Counted from the first letter of the stretch, positions 17,003-26,821 are shown. The stretch is 64,000 nt of DNA from Thermodesulfobium narugense DSM 14796 (GCF_000212395.1 NC_015499.1:186001-250000), one strand, 5' to 3'. Notes: a model not told the origin generated them from the sequence alone. Made by a program: numbers and translations.

Positions 17003-18787
17003 GTGAAGGATCCAAAAGTTTTAAACGAAAAGGTAGTGGATGTTCCATTAAGAAATATTCACAAACACGATGTTGTTATTGTTGGGACAGGTCTTGCAGG
17101 TCTTTGGGCTGCCATAGAGTGTAAGAAGGCAGGACTTGACACCGCATGCATGACAAAGCTTTCTATGCCTCAAAGATCCCATTCAATTGCTGCTCAAGGT
17201 GGTACTGCTGCAAGCTTGGGAAACTTGGAAGAAGATTATTGGGAATGGCATATGTTTGATACAGTGAAAGGATCTGACTTCTTGGCAGATCAGGATGCTG
17301 CTGAGATATTAGCAAAGGATGCTATTACTATTGTTAGAGAATACGAACATATGGGTGCTCCATTTTCAAGAACGCCTGATGGACTTATTGCTCAGAGGAA
17401 ATTTGGCGGTCATGTAAAGGACTTTGGGAGAGGAGGGCCTGTTTTAAGGGCATGTTATGCTGCTGATAGAACAGGCCATGTGCTTCTTCATACTCTTTGG
17501 CAGAAGGCGCTGGAGTTAGGGGTAAGGTTTTATACTGAGATGTTTGCAATAAGCCTTATAACTGACGGACCAAAGTGTGCAGGAGTAGTTACCTGGGATA
17601 TAAAGAGTGGGGGGCTTCACGCTTTTAAGGCAAAAGCTACTCTTATTGCTACTGGAGGATATGGTAGAGCCTGGAAGATTACTGCAACAGCTTACTCATA
17701 CACTGCTGATGGTCAATATATGGCTCTGAGAGCGGGTATTCCACTTGAGGATATGGAATTTTTCCAATTTCACCCTACGGGCTTGTTTGATAGGGGCATT
17801 CTTATGACAGAAGGCTGTAGAGGAGAAGGGGGATATCTAATAAACGATCTGGGCGAGAGGTTTATGAAAAATTATGCACCAGAAAAGATGGAGTTAGCGC
17901 CAAGAGATATAGTAAGTAGGGCTATAACAAGTGAAATAGAGGCTGGAAGAGGCATAAATGGGGGTCCATACATATATCTTGATATTAGACATTTGGGCGC
18001 TGAAATAATAAACACTCGGCTTCCACAAATAAGGGAGATATCAATAAAGTTTGCTGGAGTTGACCCCATACACGAACCTATACCAATAGTGCCTACTGCA
18101 CATTATTCTATGGGAGGAATACCTACTGATATTGATGGAAGAGTCTGGTATGATGGCAAATCCCAAATTTTTTCAGGTCTATACGCTGCAGGGGAGTGCG
18201 CATGTGTAAGCGTTCACGGTGCAAATAGACTTGGTTGTAATTCTACGCTTGACGCATCTGTATTTGGCAGACGTTGTGGCATAGCCATTGTTAAAGATTT
18301 TGCAAATCTTGAGCACTTACCCTTAGAAGAAGACAGCGCTAAAATGGCAAAGGAAGAAATAGAGTTTATATTGAATCAAAAGGGATCAATAAGGCCTGAA
18401 GAAATAAGGAATGAACTTCAAACAGGCATGCAAAATTATGTTGCAGTGTTTAGAGATGAAAAGGGACTTTTAAAGATGGTGTCTATTATTGAAGACATGC
18501 ACAAAAAGATGAAAGATATGTTTGTCAGCGATAAGTCTCTAACATACAACACTACTCTGATGGAGGCAATGGAATTAAGACACTTGATAGCTGCGGCTGA
18601 AGCTGTAACATATGGAGCCTTAAACAGAACAGAATCAAGAGGTGCTCACGCAAGGCGAGATTATCCAAAAAGAGATGATGAAAACTGGCTTAAACATACT
18701 TTGTATTTTAGAGATGAATCTGGCTTTAGATTTGATTACAAGGAAGTCAAAATTACTAGATTTTTCCCTGAAGAAAGAAAGTATTAG
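17003..18787 (+). CDS. sdhA: Succinate dehydrogenase/fumarate reductase flavoprotein subunit
   Basis: A 594-residue catalytic subunit. FAD-binding GTGLAGLWAAIE sits near the N-terminus, and QRSHSIAAQGGTAA carries the His for covalent FAD attachment. Active-site segments include FHPTGL, EGCRGEGG, PTAHYSMGG with the substrate His, and the catalytic-Arg region GANRLGCNSTLDASVFGR. GTG start behind AAAGGAG. From sequence alone it cannot be decided whether succinate oxidation or fumarate reduction dominates; the link to malic enzyme and fumarase suits fumarate respiration or a reductive TCA branch. Confidence 0.95.
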   Translation: MKDPKVLNEKVVDVPLRNIHKHDVVIVGTGLAGLWAAIECKKAGLDTACMTKLSMPQRSHSIAAQGGTAASLGNLEEDYWEWHMFDTVKGSDFLADQDAAEILAKDAITIVREYEHMGAPFSRTPDGLIAQRKFGGHVKDFGRGGPVLRACYAADRTGHVLLHTLWQKALELGVRFYTEMFAISLITDGPKCAGVVTWDIKSGGLHAFKAKATLIATGGYGRAWKITATAYSYTADGQYMALRAGIPLEDMEFFQFHPTGLFDRGILMTEGCRGEGGYLINDLGERFMKNYAPEKMELAPRDIVSRAITSEIEAGRGINGGPYIYLDIRHLGAEIINTRLPQIREISIKFAGVDPIHEPIPIVPTAHYSMGGIPTDIDGRVWYDGKSQIFSGLYAAGECACVSVHGANRLGCNSTLDASVFGRRCGIAIVKDFANLEHLPLEEDSAKMAKEEIEFILNQKGSIRPEEIRNELQTGMQNYVAVFRDEKGLLKMVSIIEDMHKKMKDMFVSDKSLTYNTTLMEAMELRHLIAAAEAVTYGALNRTESRGAHARRDYPKRDDENWLKHTLYFRDESGFRFDYKEVKITRFFPEERKY

Positions 18788-18796
18788 GAGGTAGTC

Positions 18797-19507
18797 GTGG
18801 GAAATCTATATAAGCTTACAATTTTCAGATATGATCCGGAATCAAACAAAACATCTACTAGCAAGTACGAAGTTGAGGTTACTGAGAGCCACTGGACATT
18901 GCTTGACGTTTTCAGATACATAAAAAATAACGTTGATGATACTCTTACCTTTAGGTATTCTTGCGGTCAGGGTATCTGTGGCTCATGTGCAGTGACTGTG
19001 AACGGGAAAAGTGTTCTAGCCTGTGAAACTCAAATGAAATTTTTAGACAGCTTTGATCTTGTGGTTGAACCTCTGAGGGGATTTCCTGTGATAAGGGATC
19101 TGGTTGTAGATCATAGCGTTCTCGACGATAAGGTTAGGAAGGTAATGCCCTGGTTGGTTTGTAAGAAAGATTCAGAATCCGACAAAGAAAGGTTTCAATC
19201 TGTTGAGGATAGAGCAAAACTTGATGGACTTTATGAATGTATAATTTGTGGTTCATGCGTCGCAGCCTGTCCTACATTTTGGAAAAATAAAACGTTTTTA
19301 GGACCACAAGCCCTTTTATACGCATGTAGATTTATGTTGGATTCCAGGGACGAGGGTAAGAATGAGAGATTTGAAATCCTTGCTGATAAGGACGGAATAT
19401 ACGGATGTCATACTATATTTAACTGTATGGAGGTCTGCCCTAAAGAACTCAATCCAGGAAAAGCTATACTTGAGTTAAGGAAGATGTTTATGAACGAAGA
19501 ATTTTAA
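18797..19507 (+). CDS. sdhB: Succinate dehydrogenase/fumarate reductase iron-sulfur subunit
   Basis: A 236-residue electron-transfer subunit with all three cluster sites: [2Fe-2S] in SCGQGICGSCAV with a further Cys in LACETQ, [4Fe-4S] in CIICGSCVAACP, and the third cluster in CHTIFNCMEVCPK. It begins GTG after an AGGAGGTAG. It closes the sdhCDAB operon, which is followed by a strong terminator. Confidence 0.95.
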   Translation: MGNLYKLTIFRYDPESNKTSTSKYEVEVTESHWTLLDVFRYIKNNVDDTLTFRYSCGQGICGSCAVTVNGKSVLACETQMKFLDSFDLVVEPLRGFPVIRDLVVDHSVLDDKVRKVMPWLVCKKDSESDKERFQSVEDRAKLDGLYECIICGSCVAACPTFWKNKTFLGPQALLYACRFMLDSRDEGKNERFEILADKDGIYGCHTIFNCMEVCPKELNPGKAILELRKMFMNEEF

Positions 19508-19549
19508 GATTAAATTAAAAGATGTGTTGTCTTATTTTTTGTTGTTATT

Positions 19550-19582
19550 GAGGATGAAGAGGCCTTCATCCTCATCTTTTTA
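19550..19582 (+). terminator. Rho-independent terminator after sdhB
   Basis: Perfect 10-bp stem GAGGATGAAG (19550-19559) / CTTCATCCTC (19564-19573) with a 4-base loop AGGC and a T-rich tail. It separates the sdh operon from the following oxidoreductase. Confidence 0.9.
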
Positions 19583-19658
19583 TTCTATGTAAGATATAAA
19601 ATATTCAAAATTATATTTATAATAATCTATATTAAATTTCATATTCTTTGGAGGAATT

Positions 19659-21008
19659 ATGCCTATTCAAGAAAGAGTGAAACTAAGAGAACTTTTACCA
19701 GAAGATAGGATATGTAACTACAACGAAATAGCTTTAGGGCTAAATGAAAGGGAATTGGAATATGAGGCCAATAGATGTCTTCAGTGCAAGAAACCAAGTT
19801 GTGTAAAAGGTTGTCCTGCAGGGCTTAATATTCCTAGATTCATAAAGCTTGCTAAAGAGAAGAGATTTAACGAAGCGCTTTCTGAAATTCTTGAGATCAA
19901 TCCGTTTAGTGCGACTTGTGCAAGAGTTTGTCCTTATGGTTTTCAATGTGAGGGCAGTTGTGTTTTAAATAAGACGGGGAGACCTATAGCGATAGGGGCT
20001 ATTCACAGATTTATATCTGATTATGGCGAATATAAAATGAAGATGGTTAATGAAAGTGAAAGGGTAATGGGCAAAGTAGCAATAATTGGAGGTGGTACTG
20101 CAGGCTTAAGCGCTGCTTTTGAACTTTCAAGGCATGGAGTTGATGTTGACATATATGAATCCAGGCCAGTAATAGGAGGTCTTGCGCGCGCATGTATCCC
20201 TCCCTACAGGCTTGCAAGGGAGGTTCTGGATAGAGAAATAGTATATATACTCTCTCATGGGGCTAAGATAAAAAACAACATAACTGTTGGTAAAGATATT
20301 CCTCTTAAAGACTTTTTGGATATGTACGATTATGTTATTCTTGCAGTTGGAGCAAGCAAGTGTTGGTCTTTGAGGCTTCCGTCAAATGAGGGAGAAGACT
20401 TTTTCGCTTATTCAGCAATAGAATTTATTGAAAACTATATGTTTAGAAAAAAGATTTTTGACAGAGGGCTGAAAATCCTTATTATAGGTGGCGGCAACAC
20501 TGCAATAGATGTGGGTAGGATATCAATAAGAGAGGGACTTCATCCTTTAATTGTCTATAGGAGAGGAAAAGAGCAAATGCCTGCTCTTCCAAAAGAAATA
20601 CAGGAAGCAGAAGAAGAAGGCGTAGACTTTAAATTTTTTGAAGTTCCAAAGAGGGCTATAATTGAAAATAACAGGTTCAAGGGAATAGAAGCGCTAAAGG
20701 CAAAATTAGGAGCACCAGACGAGAGTGGTAGGCCTAGTTTTGAAGTTATTGAAGGCAGCGAACACTTCATAGAGGGAGATGTCCTGGTTTCTGCTATAGG
20801 CCAGGAAGTTGACTCTGAAGTTTTAACGGGTTGTGACATTCATCTTGAAAGAGGTTTATTGCCACATGACTTTGGAGGAGAATACAAGGATAAGGTCTTT
20901 TCTTGTGGCGATGCTGTTAGTGGCCCGTCGGTAGTTGTAAAAGCTATGAGAAGTGGACTTGAAGTTGCAAGAAAGGTTATAGGTAAGCTTAAAGAGAATG
21001 CACTTTAA
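19659..21008 (+). CDS. GltD-like NAD(P)H oxidoreductase (stand-alone glutamate synthase small-subunit family)
   Basis: A 449-residue flavoprotein. N-terminal Cys clusters CLQCKKPSCVKGC and CARVCPYGFQCEGSC bind two [4Fe-4S] clusters, followed by an FAD loop IIGGGTAGLSAA, an NAD(P) loop IIGGGNTAIDVGR and a closing SCGDAVSGPSVVVKAM. Families with this plan include homotetrameric GltA-type glutamate synthases and the NfnB/SudA subunit of bifurcating or sulfide-reducing enzymes. No partner subunit (GltB, NfnA) is adjacent, so the actual electron partner is undetermined. It precedes fumarase alpha by 40 bases and is likely co-transcribed with it. Confidence 0.85.
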   Translation: MPIQERVKLRELLPEDRICNYNEIALGLNERELEYEANRCLQCKKPSCVKGCPAGLNIPRFIKLAKEKRFNEALSEILEINPFSATCARVCPYGFQCEGSCVLNKTGRPIAIGAIHRFISDYGEYKMKMVNESERVMGKVAIIGGGTAGLSAAFELSRHGVDVDIYESRPVIGGLARACIPPYRLAREVLDREIVYILSHGAKIKNNITVGKDIPLKDFLDMYDYVILAVGASKCWSLRLPSNEGEDFFAYSAIEFIENYMFRKKIFDRGLKILIIGGGNTAIDVGRISIREGLHPLIVYRRGKEQMPALPKEIQEAEEEGVDFKFFEVPKRAIIENNRFKGIEALKAKLGAPDESGRPSFEVIEGSEHFIEGDVLVSAIGQEVDSEVLTGCDIHLERGLLPHDFGGEYKDKVFSCGDAVSGPSVVVKAMRSGLEVARKVIGKLKENAL

Positions 21009-21048
21009 TTTGATTTTGAATTCTTTAGAATAATTTTAGGAGGCTTAT

Positions 21049-21888
21049 ATGAGAGATTTGTCTGTTGACGTAATTGAGGATGCCGTAAAAGAGTTGGTTA
21101 TGGATGCTAACTATAACGCTCCCGAAGACGTTAAAAAGGCTTTTGATATTGCTCTTGAGAGAGAAGAATCTGAGGTGGCAAAAAGGATTTTTCTTGAATT
21201 TAAGGAGAATCATAAACTAGCTTCTCAAGAGAAACTTGGCATTTGTCAGGATACAGGCCTTGCTGTGATATTTTTATTTATCGGGCAAGACGTTCACCTT
21301 GTTGGCGAAGATATATATGATGCTATTAATAGGGGTGTAGAGAGAGGATACACTGAAGGTTATTTAAGAAAATCAACTTGCGACCCTTTTACTAGAAAGA
21401 ATTTGGGTACCAATACTCCGGCAATAGTTCACGTGAAATTTATTCCAGGAGATAAAGTAAAAATTATAGTTATGCCAAAGGGCGGTGGGGCAGAGAACAT
21501 GAGTGCTCTCAAAATGTTTGCACCGTCGGCTGGCCTTGAAGGGGTTATGGACTTTGTAGTTGAGACCGTTAGAAAAGCTGGGCCAAATCCTTGTCCGCCA
21601 ACTATTGTAGGAGTTGGAGTAGGCGGCAACTTTGAGCGCGTAGCTTTCCTTGCAAAAAGAGCTCTTCTTAGGCCTATAGGTTCAAAAAATCCAGATGAAA
21701 GGCTAAGGCGTATAGAAGAGGAATTGCTTGAAAGGATAAATAAGCTTGGGATTGGTCCTATGGGACTTGGAGGCAGAATAACGTCTCTCGCTGTTCATTT
21801 GGAGCTTGAACCTTGTCACATAGCATCTTTACCTGTAGCAGTAAATATAGAGTGTAACGCTCACAGGCACAAAAGCATAGAATTATAA
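21049..21888 (+). CDS. fumA: Class I fumarate hydratase, alpha subunit
   Basis: A 279-residue oxygen-sensitive [4Fe-4S] hydro-lyase subunit. Diagnostic segments are LGICQDTGLAV (cluster Cys), NLGTNTPAIVHV, MPKGGGAENMS, CPPTIVGVGVGG and IECNAHRHK. In bacteria with the split enzyme the beta subunit normally follows at once; here the next gene is an unrelated peptidase-like protein. The beta subunit is therefore outside the window. It fits with the malic enzyme and sdh genes as part of C4 metabolism. Confidence 0.93.
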   Translation: MRDLSVDVIEDAVKELVMDANYNAPEDVKKAFDIALEREESEVAKRIFLEFKENHKLASQEKLGICQDTGLAVIFLFIGQDVHLVGEDIYDAINRGVERGYTEGYLRKSTCDPFTRKNLGTNTPAIVHVKFIPGDKVKIIVMPKGGGAENMSALKMFAPSAGLEGVMDFVVETVRKAGPNPCPPTIVGVGVGGNFERVAFLAKRALLRPIGSKNPDERLRRIEEELLERINKLGIGPMGLGGRITSLAVHLELEPCHIASLPVAVNIECNAHRHKSIEL

Positions 21889-21934
21889 CAATAGCTTTAT
21901 TTAATCTATTTTTTATGTTAATATTGAACGTTTT

Positions 21935-22417
21935 ATGAATAAATTTATGAATAAAGAGGATTACTATAACATATATCCTCCTGTTTTACCACTGCTAGAG
22001 AGATTTCCAGATTTGATTAATTTGGTTAAGCCTGTTGAGACAATCCTTGAGGAAAACGGAATTGAGGTATCGCCTATAGATTTTCCATCTATTATGGGGT
22101 TATGTGTCAAAAAGGGTTCAAGGTCATTTATTGGGTATAAAGAGGGTGTAGCAAATTATATTAAAGAAGAGATATTGTTGCACGAATTGACTCATTTAGT
22201 TTTACACAACGAAAATACCCTTTGTCTCGTAGGAGATATGGTAAGTAAGCTTGAAGTTGAAGCATGGAAGGTTACTGCTGTAATACTAATACCAAAAAAA
22301 TTTAAATTTGAGAGTACTAAAGATGAAGATTTTTACATAGAAAACTATCTGACTTCTGAAGATGGACTAATTAGATCTCCGATGCTTATAAATTTAAGAA
22401 ATTCTATGAGATTGTAA
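21935..22417 (+). CDS. ImmA/IrrE-like HEXXH metallopeptidase-domain protein
   Basis: A 160-residue protein with a zinc motif HELTH (in EEILLHELTHLVLH) near residue 91, the arrangement of the IrrE/ImmA family. A downstream Glu (KLEVEAWKVTA) could be the third ligand, as in that family. Unlike typical ImmA genes it has no adjacent XRE repressor. No good SD precedes either possible ATG (21935 or 21947). The substrate and physiological role are unknown. Confidence 0.6.
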   Translation: MNKFMNKEDYYNIYPPVLPLLERFPDLINLVKPVETILEENGIEVSPIDFPSIMGLCVKKGSRSFIGYKEGVANYIKEEILLHELTHLVLHNENTLCLVGDMVSKLEVEAWKVTAVILIPKKFKFESTKDEDFYIENYLTSEDGLIRSPMLINLRNSMRL

Positions 22418-22449
22418 AGTAATAAATAATAATTTTTTCACTCTTTTTG

Positions 22450-22455
22450 TATAAT
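22450..22455 (+). promoter_or_regulatory. Candidate -10 element for lepA operon
   Basis: TATAAT in the context TTTTGTATAATT, nearly the same as upstream of secG, 50 bases before the lepA start. The -35 region is not convincing. Confidence 0.35.
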
Positions 22456-22505
22456 TAAGTTTACTTCCAACTAATAATAGCTTGATACATAAAAGGAGTA
22501 TAAAT

Positions 22506-24308
22506 TTGGACAATATAAGAAATTTTTCGATAATAGCTCACGTAGATCACGGCAAATCGACCCTTGCTGATAGGATATTGGTTAAGTCAAAGATAGTAAA
22601 CGAAAGAAAGCTCGTTCCCCAGATGCTCGATAACATGGATATTGAGCGAGAAAGAGGTATAACAATTAAGGCAAGAACGGTAAGGCTTGATATTAATTGG
22701 AACGGGAAGGATTATATCTTAAATCTTATAGACACACCCGGTCACGTAGATTTTTCTTACGAAGTATCTAGGTCTCTCGCTGCATGTGAAGGGGCAATTT
22801 TGTTGGTTGATGCTACTCAGGGGATAGAAGCTCAGACTTTGGCGCATGGTCTTCTTGCTATAGAGCAAGATCTTGTTTTGATACCTGTAATAAACAAAGT
22901 AGATTTGCCTACTGCTGACGTTGGCGGGACAAAGAAAGAAATAATAGATGTCTTTGGCTTTAGCGAAGAAGAAATAATATTAGCCAGTGCAAAAGAGGGT
23001 AAGGGGATAGATGAAATAATTTCTGCAGTTATTGAAAGAATTCCTGCTCCAAAGGGAAACGCAGAAGAACCTTTATCTGCCTTGATCTTTGACTCACATT
23101 ACGACTCTTATAGAGGCGTTGTTGCATATGTAAGAGTGTTTGAGGGTGAAATAAAAAAGGGGATAAATATAAAGCTTCACTCAACGGGGAAGATATTTGA
23201 AGTACAAGAAATTGGGTATTTTAGAATAGAGCCCGAGAAAACTGATACTTTAAGAGCAGGAGAAGTTGGATATGTAGCTGCGAATATAAAAAATATAGAA
23301 GATGCACGGGTAGGAGATACCATTGAGGAAGATAAAAGGCCCACAAAGAGGATTTTAAAGGGCTTTAAACCACCGCTATCAATGGTTTTTTGTGGGCTTT
23401 ATCCTATAAATACAGATGAATACAATCTCTTGAAAGATGCAATTATGAAGCTAAAGTTAAACGATGCCTCACTTGTCTTTGAACCAGAAACCTCTGCAGC
23501 TTTAGGATTTGGTTTTAGATGTGGTTTTCTTGGAATGCTTCATATGGAAGTTACTATTGAGAGAATAAAAAGAGAATTTGATATCGATCTTATAATTACT
23601 CCTCCTTCAGTTGTTTTTGAAGCTGTAAAACAAAATAATGAAATAGTAAAGATTCATAATCCCTTGAAGATGCCAGATCCTGGCACAATTGTCTCTTTAA
23701 GAGAGCCGTATGTAAAGGTATCTATTTTCTCTCCTGCAGAATATATAGGTGCTATTATGGAGCTTTGTTCCAATAAAAGAGGAAACTATATAGACATGGA
23801 ATATCTGGATGTAAAAAGGGTAATCATGAGATTTGAGATGCCTTTATCAGAGATAATTTTAGACTTTTTCCCTTTATTAAAAACTAAAACGAGAGGCTAT
23901 GCATCTCTTGACTATGAATTTATTGGTTATAGAGAATCGGATCTTGTTAGGTTGGATATATTGGTTAATAGAGAAAAAGTGGATGCGCTCTCCTCGATAG
24001 TTCATAGAAGCAAGGCACAAGAAATCGGATCAAAAATTGTCTCTTCTTTAAAAAGATTAATTCCCAGACATATGTTTGAGATACCTATTCAGGCTGCAGT
24101 AGGTTCAAAAATTCTTGCCAGAGAAAACATTGCAGCAATGAAGAAAAATGTCTTACAAAAATGCTATGGGGGGGATATAACCCGTAAGAGAAAGCTCCTG
24201 GAAAAGCAAAAGGAAGGGAAAAAGAAGATGAAGATGTTAGGAGACGTTCAAATCCCACAAGAAGTGTTTTTTGAGATCTTGAAGAACTCTAGTGAACAAA
24301 AAAATTAG
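22506..24308 (+). CDS. lepA: LepA (EF4), ribosome back-translocase GTPase
   Basis: A 600-residue translational GTPase. G1 is AHVDHGKST, followed by RERGITIKA, DTPGHVDF and NKVDLP; the C-terminus has the LepA-specific region rich in Lys (TRKRKLLEKQKEGKKKMK). The start is TTG 22506, eight bases after AAAGGAG; an in-frame TTG at 22482 would place the SD inside the coding region. The 600-residue length then matches the family exactly. It overlaps the next gene by 17 bases. Confidence 0.96.
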   Translation: MDNIRNFSIIAHVDHGKSTLADRILVKSKIVNERKLVPQMLDNMDIERERGITIKARTVRLDINWNGKDYILNLIDTPGHVDFSYEVSRSLAACEGAILLVDATQGIEAQTLAHGLLAIEQDLVLIPVINKVDLPTADVGGTKKEIIDVFGFSEEEIILASAKEGKGIDEIISAVIERIPAPKGNAEEPLSALIFDSHYDSYRGVVAYVRVFEGEIKKGINIKLHSTGKIFEVQEIGYFRIEPEKTDTLRAGEVGYVAANIKNIEDARVGDTIEEDKRPTKRILKGFKPPLSMVFCGLYPINTDEYNLLKDAIMKLKLNDASLVFEPETSAALGFGFRCGFLGMLHMEVTIERIKREFDIDLIITPPSVVFEAVKQNNEIVKIHNPLKMPDPGTIVSLREPYVKVSIFSPAEYIGAIMELCSNKRGNYIDMEYLDVKRVIMRFEMPLSEIILDFFPLLKTKTRGYASLDYEFIGYRESDLVRLDILVNREKVDALSSIVHRSKAQEIGSKIVSSLKRLIPRHMFEIPIQAAVGSKILARENIAAMKKNVLQKCYGGDITRKRKLLEKQKEGKKKMKMLGDVQIPQEVFFEILKNSSEQKN

Positions 24309-25419
24309 CTATTTTTTAGATGATTTTGAGCTAAATGATGATAACAGTCTAGGTATATACATACACGTCCCTTTTTGTGAAAAAAGGTGTAATTATTGTC
24401 ACTTTTTTTCAAGAGCTTTAAAGCCAAATCAAATTGAAAAGTTCTTCGAGGCGCTACTTTTTGAAATAGAATACTATGAAAAAATCGACAGAAATCTATT
24501 TGAGAGAACATTTGTTGACAGCATATATTTTGGTGGTGGAACGCCTTCTATAGTAAAGCCCGAATTATTAAAAAGCTTAATTAAGATACTTGACTCTAAA
24601 TTTAATTTAAAGAACCCAGAAATTACTCTTGAAGCTCATCCAAAATCCTTTGTAGAGAATTATAGAGATAAAAATGATTTGTTTTTTAACAGGTTGAGTC
24701 TTGGGGTAGTTTCCTTTGAAGAAAAAGAGCTCTTAAGTCTTAGTAGAGAAAATTTTGGTTATTCAGCACTGATATTAGCAAAAGAGCTTGGTATTGAAAA
24801 CGTTAACGTCGACCTATTGATAGGAATACCTGGTCAAAATTTGATTTCATTTAAGAAGTCATTAAACATCGTTTGTCAATTTGATAACGTAAAAGGCATA
24901 TCCATCTATCCTCTTGAAGCTGACTTTGTTGAGCCTGACGAAATAGTACTTGAGCTTATGAGTTATTCTGAAGAGTACTTGGATAAAATGGGATATTTAA
25001 GATATGAAATTGCTAACTGGGCAAAGTCTGACTTCTTTTGCAGACACAATTTGAAGTATTGGAAGTATATGAACTTTTTGTCATTTGGGCCTTCGTCTTC
25101 ATCAAAAATTGGAAAACGTAGGTTTAAAAGGTCTTCAAACTTAGATGACTATTTGGATAAAAAATTTTCTTTAGAGGAGGATATAGAACTTTCAGAAAAG
25201 GATCTGTTTTTTGAGAAAATAATGATGGGATTCAGATTGATGGAAGGAATCAAAGTTTCAGAATTAAAGAATAAATTTGACGAGAGGCTTGTAGAAGATT
25301 TTTTAATAAAAATAAAAAAGTTTGATGAACTTGTTAAAATAGAAAAGGATAGAGTTTTTCTTACAAGGAAAGGTATTATTTTTATGAACAACTTTCTGGT
25401 AGAATTAATGCCTGATTAA
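24292..25419 (+). CDS. hemW: HemW-like radical SAM protein
   Basis: A 375-residue radical SAM enzyme with the CxxxCxxC cluster motif in HVPFCEKRCNYCHFF and the family segment YFGGGTPS, as in HemW/coproporphyrinogen III oxidase-like proteins, which in many bacteria are haem chaperones rather than oxidases. lepA-hemW adjacency is common in bacteria and supports the call. The second part is divergent, so activity type is uncertain. GTG start within the end of lepA. Confidence 0.82.
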   Translation: MNKKISYFLDDFELNDDNSLGIYIHVPFCEKRCNYCHFFSRALKPNQIEKFFEALLFEIEYYEKIDRNLFERTFVDSIYFGGGTPSIVKPELLKSLIKILDSKFNLKNPEITLEAHPKSFVENYRDKNDLFFNRLSLGVVSFEEKELLSLSRENFGYSALILAKELGIENVNVDLLIGIPGQNLISFKKSLNIVCQFDNVKGISIYPLEADFVEPDEIVLELMSYSEEYLDKMGYLRYEIANWAKSDFFCRHNLKYWKYMNFLSFGPSSSSKIGKRRFKRSSNLDDYLDKKFSLEEDIELSEKDLFFEKIMMGFRLMEGIKVSELKNKFDERLVEDFLIKIKKFDELVKIEKDRVFLTRKGIIFMNNFLVELMPD

Positions 25420-25470
25420 ATAGTTTTTTTGAATTTAAAAAATTTCTAAGATCTTGCATGAGGTGTTATA

Positions 25471-25656
25471 TTGTTAAGTGATAAAGATGGTCTTTCAGAG
25501 GGAATGATTTTAAAATCGAGAGTACCTCATGTTTGTGGTTCAAATTTGTGGACCATTATTTATCTTGGATCTGATATAGTTCTCAGATGCAATAATTGTT
25601 CAACTGTGGTAATGGTTCCAAGAAAAAAGTTGTTTAGAAAATTTAGAAAGATATAG
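25471..25656 (+). CDS. DUF951 family small protein
   Basis: A 61-residue protein with the DUF951 pattern: a HVCGSNLWTII motif, then GSDIVLRCNNCSTVVMVPRKK. The Cys residues (CGS and CNNC) probably bind zinc. Function is unknown; the family is widespread in Firmicutes and relatives. It starts at TTG, six bases after a GAGGTG SD. Confidence 0.82.
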   Translation: MLSDKDGLSEGMILKSRVPHVCGSNLWTIIYLGSDIVLRCNNCSTVVMVPRKKLFRKFRKI

Positions 25657-25678
25657 TAAAAGTATTTGGAGGAAAAGA

Positions 25679-26764
25679 ATGGTTAAATTAGCAGATTTTA
25701 ACAAAGAATACAATGAACTAAAGGATGAGATAGATAGGGAAGTATTGAAAGTATTAGATAGCGGATCATATATAATGGGAAAGGATGTAAGAGAACTAGA
25801 AGCTAAACTTTCCAATTATCTTGGTATGAAAGCTTATACAGTTGCTTCCGGAACAGATGCACTTTTAATTGCACTTAGAGCTGCTTCTATTGGGCATGGA
25901 GATGAAGTTATAACCACCCCATTTACTTTTGTCGCTACTGCAAGCACTATAACTTTTGTTGGAGCTAAACCAGTTTTTGTCGATATTGACGAAGAGACCT
26001 TTAACATAAACCCTAAATTAATTGAAGAGAAGATTACACAGAAGACGAAAGCTATTTTACCAGTGCATCTTTTTGGACACAGCGCTGATATGGACGAGAT
26101 ATTGAGAATTGCAAAAAAGTATAATTTATTAGTAATAGAAGATAATGCCCAGGCATTTGGTTCATTTTACAAGGGTAAAAAGACTGGATCAATAGGAGAT
26201 ATTAGTGCACTTTCATTTTTTCCCACAAAAAATTTGGGCGCTTATGGGGATGGCGGCGCGGTATTTGCAAAGGACGAAGAAATTTGTGAAAAAATTGATA
26301 TGCTTAGATCTCATGGGAGTAAAAAGAAATATTTACATGAAATTATAGGATATAACTCAAGACTAGATACCATTCAGGCTGCAATTTTGAACGTAAAGTT
26401 AAAGTATTTTGAGGATTTTATAGAAAAAAAGAGGAAATTAGCTAGTATCTATCTTGAAGAACTTAAGGGAGTAGTCAAACTTCCTGTAGAAAAAGAAAAT
26501 TGTTATCACACCTACCATCAATTTACCATCAGAGTGAAGAATAGAGATGAGCTTTCTTTAGATTTATCCTCGAACAATATACAATCAGCTGTTCACTATC
26601 CATTGCCCCTTCATCTTCAAAAGGCTTTCAATTATCTTGGTTACAAAGAAGGTTCTTTCCCAGTGGCAGAAAGGGTATCAAAAGAAGTTCTTTCCCTTCC
26701 TATCTTTCACACATTAAGCGAGGAGGAAATATATAGAGTTTGTCAGGTTATAAAAAACAGATAA
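25679..26764 (+). CDS. DegT/DnrJ/EryC1/StrS-family PLP aminotransferase
   Basis: A 361-residue sugar aminotransferase. It has the early FNKEYNELKDEI start, SGTDALLIAL, the PLP aspartate/glutamine segment EDNAQAFGS, and the PLP lysine in SFFPTKNLGAYGDGG. Enzymes of this family aminate keto-sugars for lipopolysaccharide, S-layer glycans or glycosylated flagellin. No other sugar-nucleotide genes adjoin it, so the substrate cannot be given. SD GGAGG before ATG. Confidence 0.9.
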   Translation: MVKLADFNKEYNELKDEIDREVLKVLDSGSYIMGKDVRELEAKLSNYLGMKAYTVASGTDALLIALRAASIGHGDEVITTPFTFVATASTITFVGAKPVFVDIDEETFNINPKLIEEKITQKTKAILPVHLFGHSADMDEILRIAKKYNLLVIEDNAQAFGSFYKGKKTGSIGDISALSFFPTKNLGAYGDGGAVFAKDEEICEKIDMLRSHGSKKKYLHEIIGYNSRLDTIQAAILNVKLKYFEDFIEKKRKLASIYLEELKGVVKLPVEKENCYHTYHQFTIRVKNRDELSLDLSSNNIQSAVHYPLPLHLQKAFNYLGYKEGSFPVAERVSKEVLSLPIFHTLSEEEIYRVCQVIKNR

Positions 26765-26821
26765 AAATTGAATTTGAAGGTAAACATATAAAATGCTTGG
26801 TTTTGAAAAGGAACCGTCTTT

